This document shows positions 60,357 through 64,000 of a stretch of DNA of 64,000 nucleotides, piece by piece. The stretch is from the NCBI RefSeq assembly GCF_038719015.1, contig NZ_CP152276.1, forward strand, positions 1,250,001 through 1,314,000. Direction: 5' to 3'. The DNA comes from Nguyenibacter vanlangensis. GTDB lineage: Bacteria; Pseudomonadota; Alphaproteobacteria; Acetobacterales; Acetobacteraceae. A model generated the notes under the pieces. It did no database searches and was not told where the DNA came from. It saw nothing but the letters and a program-made list of their open reading frames with translations. The stretch's first letter is position 1. Each line of letters begins with the position of its first letter. Made by a program: the position numbers and the translations under genes.

Positions 60357-61406
60357 ATGCCTGACCGCGCCATCGGACGACGCGCCGCCCTGCTGGGCAT
60401 GACGATGACGGGCGCGGGTGCCCGCGCCCTGGGTGCCCATGCCTCGGGTGCCCATGCCTCGGATGCCCATGCCTCGGATACCAGCGCGCCCGGGCGCCTG
60501 ACGCTGGTGACCAACTGGTATGCCCAGCCCGAGCTGGGCGGGTTCTATCAGGCGCAGGAAAGCGGCCTGTATCGCGCGGCCGGGCTGGATGTGACGATCC
60601 GGTCGGGCGGGCCGCAGGTCAATGCCATGCAGTTGCTGCTGGCCGGCGCGTGCGACGTGATCGTGGGCCAGCCGGACGCGGCCATGGTGGCGGCGCTGCG
60701 CGGCATTCCGGTGGTGACGATCGGCGCCTGTTTCCAGAAATGCATGACCGGGTTCCTGACCCATCCGGATATCGGCGGCCTGTCGGACCTGAAGGGGCAT
60801 CCGCTGCTGATCAGCACCGAGGGGCGGTCGACCTATTGGCCGTGGCTGAAGCGGACCTATGGTTTCACGGACGCGCAGGCGGGGGTCTATACCTACAACC
60901 TGCAGCCGTTCGTCCATGATCCGGCGCTGGCGATCCAGTCCTTTCTGTCCTCGGAGCCCTATGCGGTGCGGCAGATGGGGGTGGCGTTCAAATATTTCCT
61001 GTTCGCGGATGCGGGTTATCCGACCTATACCAACGCGCTGCTGGTCTCGCGCCGGACATTGGAGACGCGGGCGGATGCGTTGCGGCGGTTTCTGGCCGCC
61101 AGCGCGCGGGGCTGGCTGGATTACCTGTATCATGACCCCGCCGCCGGCGATGCCGCCATATTGCGCGACAATCCGGCCAATACGACCGACCACATGGCCT
61201 GGTCGCGCCGGACGCTGCGCGAGGTCCATGCGATGGGCGCCCCGGGGCAGATGCTGCTGGGCATGAGTGCCGCGCGGTGGGCGCGGATCCACGAGGTGGT
61301 GGCGCTGTCCGGAGGGGCGGCCGGCGGGGCGGCCGATGGGGCGGCGTGGCGCGATGCCTATACGACGGCGCTGTCGGACGCGCTGACCGACACGGTGCCG
61401 GCGTGA
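60357..61406 (+). CDS. NMT1/THI5-type substrate-binding protein
   Basis: A 349-residue periplasmic binding protein, paralogous to the one at 57.6-58.5 kb (LTLVTNWYAQPELGGFYQAQ, SGGPQVNAMQLLLAGACDVI, SSEPYAVRQMGVAFKYFLF). The signal carries RRAALLGM twin-arginine-like residues, then a stretch of GAHAS pentapeptides encoded by a 15-bp tandem repeat before the mature domain (about residue 45). Possible starts are ATG 60342 and ATG 60357; I prefer the second, with GAGACGG upstream. Its stop overlaps the ATPase start. It delivers substrate to the adjacent ABC importer. Confidence 0.9.
   Translation: MPDRAIGRRAALLGMTMTGAGARALGAHASGAHASDAHASDTSAPGRLTLVTNWYAQPELGGFYQAQESGLYRAAGLDVTIRSGGPQVNAMQLLLAGACDVIVGQPDAAMVAALRGIPVVTIGACFQKCMTGFLTHPDIGGLSDLKGHPLLISTEGRSTYWPWLKRTYGFTDAQAGVYTYNLQPFVHDPALAIQSFLSSEPYAVRQMGVAFKYFLFADAGYPTYTNALLVSRRTLETRADALRRFLAASARGWLDYLYHDPAAGDAAILRDNPANTTDHMAWSRRTLREVHAMGAPGQMLLGMSAARWARIHEVVALSGGAAGGAADGAAWRDAYTTALSDALTDTVPA
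60432..60476. repeat. 15-bp tandem repeat in the binding-protein signal region
   Basis: Three units: GGTGCCCATGCCTCG twice, then GATGCCCATGCCTCG. They encode GAHAS, GAHAS, DAHAS. The frame is preserved. Confidence 0.95.
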
Positions 61407-62233
61407 ACGCGATGCCGGGCCCCGGGCCGCATGCGGGAGATGTCGCGACGCCGGTGGTCAGCCTGCGCGGGGTGGAGAAGGTCTTTGCCAACGGGGTGCG
61501 GGGGCTGGCGCCGCTGGACCTGGAGATCCGTCCCGGCGAGCTGGTCAGCCTGATCGGGCCGTCGGGCTGCGGCAAGAGCACGCTGCTGAAGCTGGTGGCC
61601 AACCTGCATGCGCCCACGGACGGGCAGGTCGCGTGGTGGGGCGGGGATTTCCGCACGGTGGGAACGGACGGACGGCGGCTGGCCTTCGTCTTCCAGGACC
61701 CGACATTGATGCCCTGGGCCAATGTGGCGGCCAACGTGCGCCTGCCGCTGGACCTGGACGGCGTGCCGCGCGCGGCGGCCGAGCGGCGCGTGCCGCCGGC
61801 GCTGGAGCAGGTGGGGCTGGCCCATGCGGCCGCGCGCTTTCCGGCGCAATTGTCGGGCGGGATGCGCATGCGGGTGTCGATCGCCCGCGCGCTGGTCACG
61901 AATCCCGACCTGCTGCTGATGGACGAGCCGTTCGGCGCGCTGGACGAATGCACGCGCAACCGGCTGGACGAGGACATGGCGGGGCTGTGCGCGCAGCAGG
62001 GGCTGACGACGCTGTTCGTCACCCATTCGCTGTACGAGGCGGCGTTCCTGTCGTCGCGGGTGATCGTGATGGCGGCCAATCCGGGCCGGGTCTTCGCCGA
62101 ATATGCCATCGAACCCGGGATCGCGCGGGACGGCGCGTTTCGGCTGAGCGCGCGCTTCGCCACCATCTGCCGCGATCTGACGGCGCTGCTGGCCGAGGCA
62201 TCCGCGTCCAGCCGGCTGGACGAGGAGTCCTGA
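61403..62233 (+). CDS. ABC transporter ATP-binding protein (nitrate/taurine/NMT1 type)
   Basis: A 276-residue ATPase of the SsuB/TauB type. Walker A GPSGCGKST, Q-loop FVFQDPTLMPWANV, signature LSGGMRMRV, Walker B LLLMDEPFGALDE and H-loop VTHS are all intact. The start is a GTG at 61403 overlapping the binding-protein stop (GTGA); an ATG at 61412 is also possible. It powers import together with the permease downstream. NMT1-type importers carry pyrimidines, purines-like or sulfonate ligands. Confidence 0.94.
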   Translation: MNAMPGPGPHAGDVATPVVSLRGVEKVFANGVRGLAPLDLEIRPGELVSLIGPSGCGKSTLLKLVANLHAPTDGQVAWWGGDFRTVGTDGRRLAFVFQDPTLMPWANVAANVRLPLDLDGVPRAAAERRVPPALEQVGLAHAAARFPAQLSGGMRMRVSIARALVTNPDLLLMDEPFGALDECTRNRLDEDMAGLCAQQGLTTLFVTHSLYEAAFLSSRVIVMAANPGRVFAEYAIEPGIARDGAFRLSARFATICRDLTALLAEASASSRLDEES

Positions 62234-62235
62234 CG

Positions 62236-63018
62236 ATGGGGGAAACGACGAGGGCGCGCCTCGCCGCGGTCGCGGCGCCGACGCTGGTGGGGGTGGCCGT
62301 CCTGCTGGCGTGGCAGGCGGGATGCCGGCTGTGGCACATCCCGCCCTATCTGATGCCCGCGCCCGGCGATATCGGCGCGGCGCTGGTGCAGAACGGATGG
62401 GCGCTGCTGCATGCGCTGCGCAGCACGCTGCTGGTCACCATGATCGCGCTGGGCCTGTCGGCGGTCCTGGGGGTGCTGGTGGCGTTTCTGCTGGTGCAGA
62501 GCCGGATGATCGAGCGCAGCCTGATGCCGTACGTGATCGTCATGCAGGTCACGCCGATCGTGGCGGTGGCGCCGCTGATCATCATCCTGGTCAAGACGAC
62601 GCTGCCGGCGCTGGTCATCTGCGCCACCCTGATCGCGATCTTTCCGATCATTTCGAACACGCTGCAGGGGCTGCGCAGCGTGGACCCGGGGCTGGCGGCG
62701 TTCTTTCGGATGCACAAGGCCACGCGGGTCCAGACCTTGCTGCGGCTGCAGGTCCCCAGCGCGGTGCCGATGTTCATGGCGGGGTTGCGGATTTCCAGCG
62801 GCCTGGCGCTGGTGGGGGCGGTGGTGGCCGAGTTCGTCGCCGGCACGGGCGGCAACAGCGCCGGACTGGCCTACGAAATCCTGCAATCGGGCTTTCAGAT
62901 GGACATTCCCCGCATGTTCGCCGCCCTGGCCCTGATCACGCTGGCCGGGCTGGTGCTGTACGGAGTGATGGCGGGGTTGCAGCAATGGGTGCTGCGGCGC
63001 TGGCACGAGCATGGCTGA
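62236..63018 (+). CDS. ABC transporter permease
   Basis: A 260-residue inner-membrane permease of the SsuC/TauC type with six predicted helices. The EAA-type loop is present in the LRSVDPGLAAFFRMHKATRVQ to LLRLQVPSAVPMFMAGLRIS region. GAGGAG precedes the ATG by 9 bases. It starts 2 bp after the ATPase stop. It forms the membrane channel of the importer. Confidence 0.93.
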   Translation: MGETTRARLAAVAAPTLVGVAVLLAWQAGCRLWHIPPYLMPAPGDIGAALVQNGWALLHALRSTLLVTMIALGLSAVLGVLVAFLLVQSRMIERSLMPYVIVMQVTPIVAVAPLIIILVKTTLPALVICATLIAIFPIISNTLQGLRSVDPGLAAFFRMHKATRVQTLLRLQVPSAVPMFMAGLRISSGLALVGAVVAEFVAGTGGNSAGLAYEILQSGFQMDIPRMFAALALITLAGLVLYGVMAGLQQWVLRRWHEHG

Positions 63019-63056
63019 GACGAACATGGTTGAGACCGCCCTGCGCGAAGCCCGCC

Positions 63057-64000
63057 ATGTTTGAGATGTCCGGATCGCGCCACGTGCTGCGCCGCGCCCG
63101 GATTCCGGCGGCGCTGACGCCCTGGCGCGCCCCCGGCGGCGGGGGCGGCGAGTGGGTGGAATGCGACATCGTGATCGCGGACGGCCGGATCGCGGCGCTG
63201 GAGCGCCTGCCGCCCGAGAGCGGGATGCCCGAGACGGACCTGGCGGGCGGGATGGTCTGGCCGGCTTTCGCCGATATCCATACCCATCTGGACAAGGCCT
63301 TTATCTGGGACCGCGCGCCCAATCCGGACGGCACGTTCGCCGGCGCCGTCCAGGCGGTGACCGCGGACCGCGAGCGGCACTGGACGGAGCAGGACGTGCG
63401 CCGGCGGATGGAATTCGCGCTGGCCAGCGCCCATACGCACGGCACGCGGGCGATCCGCACCCATCTGGACATCGCGGGCGCGCATGGGCGAAGGGTATGG
63501 CCGCTGATCCGTGCGCTGCAGGCTGAATGGGCCGGACGGGTGGCGTTGCAGGCCGTGGCCCTGGTGATGCCCGAAGCCTATGACGGGGCGCAGGGAGCAG
63601 AGATCGCCCGCGCCGCCGCCGGCACGCCGGGCGGGATGCTGGGCGCGGTGCTGATGGGGCACAATACCGGCGAGGCCGTGCTGGACCGGCTGTTCGGGCT
63701 GGCGCGGGACCATGGGCTGGACCTGGACCTGCACGTGGATGAGAACGGCGAGGCCGGGGAGACGGCGCTGGAGCAGGTCGCCGCCGCTTCGGCGCGGCAC
63801 CGGTTCGCCGGGCGGGTGGTGTGCGGCCATTGCTGCAGCCTGTCGGTGCAGCAGGCGGCGCGCGCCCGCGACATCGCCGCGCGGGTCGCCGATGCCGGGA
63901 TCGGCGTCGTCAGCCTGCCGCAATGCAACCTGTATCTGCAGGACCGCGCGGCGGGCGCCACGCCGCGCTGGCGCGGGATCACGCTGGTGCATGAGCTGGC
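63057..64000 (+). CDS. Cytosine-deaminase-like amidohydrolase, 3'-partial
   Basis: The first 314 residues of a metal-dependent hydrolase; it runs off the window without a stop. The N-terminal beta-sandwich is followed by the barrel with HTH metal ligands in FADIHTHLDKAFIWDR, an RTHLDI strand, a HVDENGEAGE motif holding the third His and the catalytic Glu region, and VCGHCCSLS with the fourth His. This matches CodA-type cytosine deaminases and related isocytosine or heterocycle hydrolases; the last Asp ligand would lie beyond the window. It follows the permease by 38 bp. The start could also be the ATG at 63066. A ring-deaminating role in the same pathway is likely. Confidence 0.85.
   Translation, partial: MFEMSGSRHVLRRARIPAALTPWRAPGGGGGEWVECDIVIADGRIAALERLPPESGMPETDLAGGMVWPAFADIHTHLDKAFIWDRAPNPDGTFAGAVQAVTADRERHWTEQDVRRRMEFALASAHTHGTRAIRTHLDIAGAHGRRVWPLIRALQAEWAGRVALQAVALVMPEAYDGAQGAEIARAAAGTPGGMLGAVLMGHNTGEAVLDRLFGLARDHGLDLDLHVDENGEAGETALEQVAAASARHRFAGRVVCGHCCSLSVQQAARARDIAARVADAGIGVVSLPQCNLYLQDRAAGATPRWRGITLVHEL

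Overview
The window is about 64 kb of high-GC bacterial chromosome. The best fit is an alphaproteobacterial acetic acid bacterium (Acetobacteraceae, Gluconacetobacter/Komagataeibacter-like). The main reasons are a gum/acetan-type exopolysaccharide (EPS) locus, several sugar/alcohol oxidoreductases, strongly GC-biased third codon positions, and a REP-like hairpin element of a kind I associate with this group. No rRNA, tRNA, CRISPR array or transposase was seen. All assignments are by reading, without database searches.

Layout. (1) 1-4.6 kb: the end of a PAS-PAS-GGDEF diguanylate cyclase, then an AraC regulator divergent from an aldo/keto reductase and a YahK-like zinc alcohol dehydrogenase. 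(2) 5-27 kb: the EPS locus. A leftward operon (13.6 to 7.2 kb) holds an acyltransferase, a Wzy/GumE-like polymerase, a secreted GH5 glucanase, a GT2 and a Wzx-like flippase. A rightward operon (14.1-18.8 kb) holds gumK, a GT4, a GT2 and ugd, which makes the UDP-glucuronate that GumK uses. A second rightward operon (19.3-27.0 kb) holds gumD, gumM, gumC (with a fused ATPase), gumH, an outer-membrane barrel and gumB. The seven predicted sugar transferases match the seven-sugar repeat of acetan. A truncated acyltransferase and a 2OG-Fe(II) oxygenase lie at the left edge.

(3) 27-33.5 kb: a methionine island. An amino acid permease and metE run leftward behind a cobalamin riboswitch. They are divergent from an ArsR-methyltransferase regulator (SahR-like) and metF. 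A 24-bp near-perfect palindrome sits in the divergent promoter region. (4) 33.5-39.3 kb: a small lipoprotein, a DUF2459 lipoprotein with a 15-bp repeat array, a LacI regulator, a shikimate/quinate dehydrogenase-like enzyme, a YajO-like aldo/keto reductase, and a redoxin-fold/2OG-oxygenase fusion. (5) 39.3-47.5 kb: a less GC-rich accessory islet with a cupin, an MBL-fold protein, a PD40 propeller, an MFS exporter, a GNAT and a 471-aa unknown, plus a broken partial copy of that unknown. (6) 47.9 kb: a cold-shock protein with clear terminators on both sides of the junction that follows.

(7) 48.3-64 kb: a putative catabolic locus for a small nitrogenous, perhaps heterocyclic, compound. Reading leftward: an NMT1/THI5-type binding protein, an AtzA/8-oxoguanine-deaminase-like amidohydrolase, a single-chain Rieske oxygenase-reductase, a cytochrome c, a creatininase-family amidohydrolase, a PCMH-type flavoprotein and a TonB-dependent receptor. 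To the right, past a LysR regulator, a second binding protein, an ABC ATPase, a permease and a cytosine-deaminase-like hydrolase (cut by the window end) run rightward. This locus is the strongest candidate for an undescribed system.

Across the window, short tandem repeats with 12- or 15-bp units recur inside coding sequence, notably in signal peptides, at one duplicated start codon, and in linkers or tails. This suggests slippage-driven, frame-preserving length variation.
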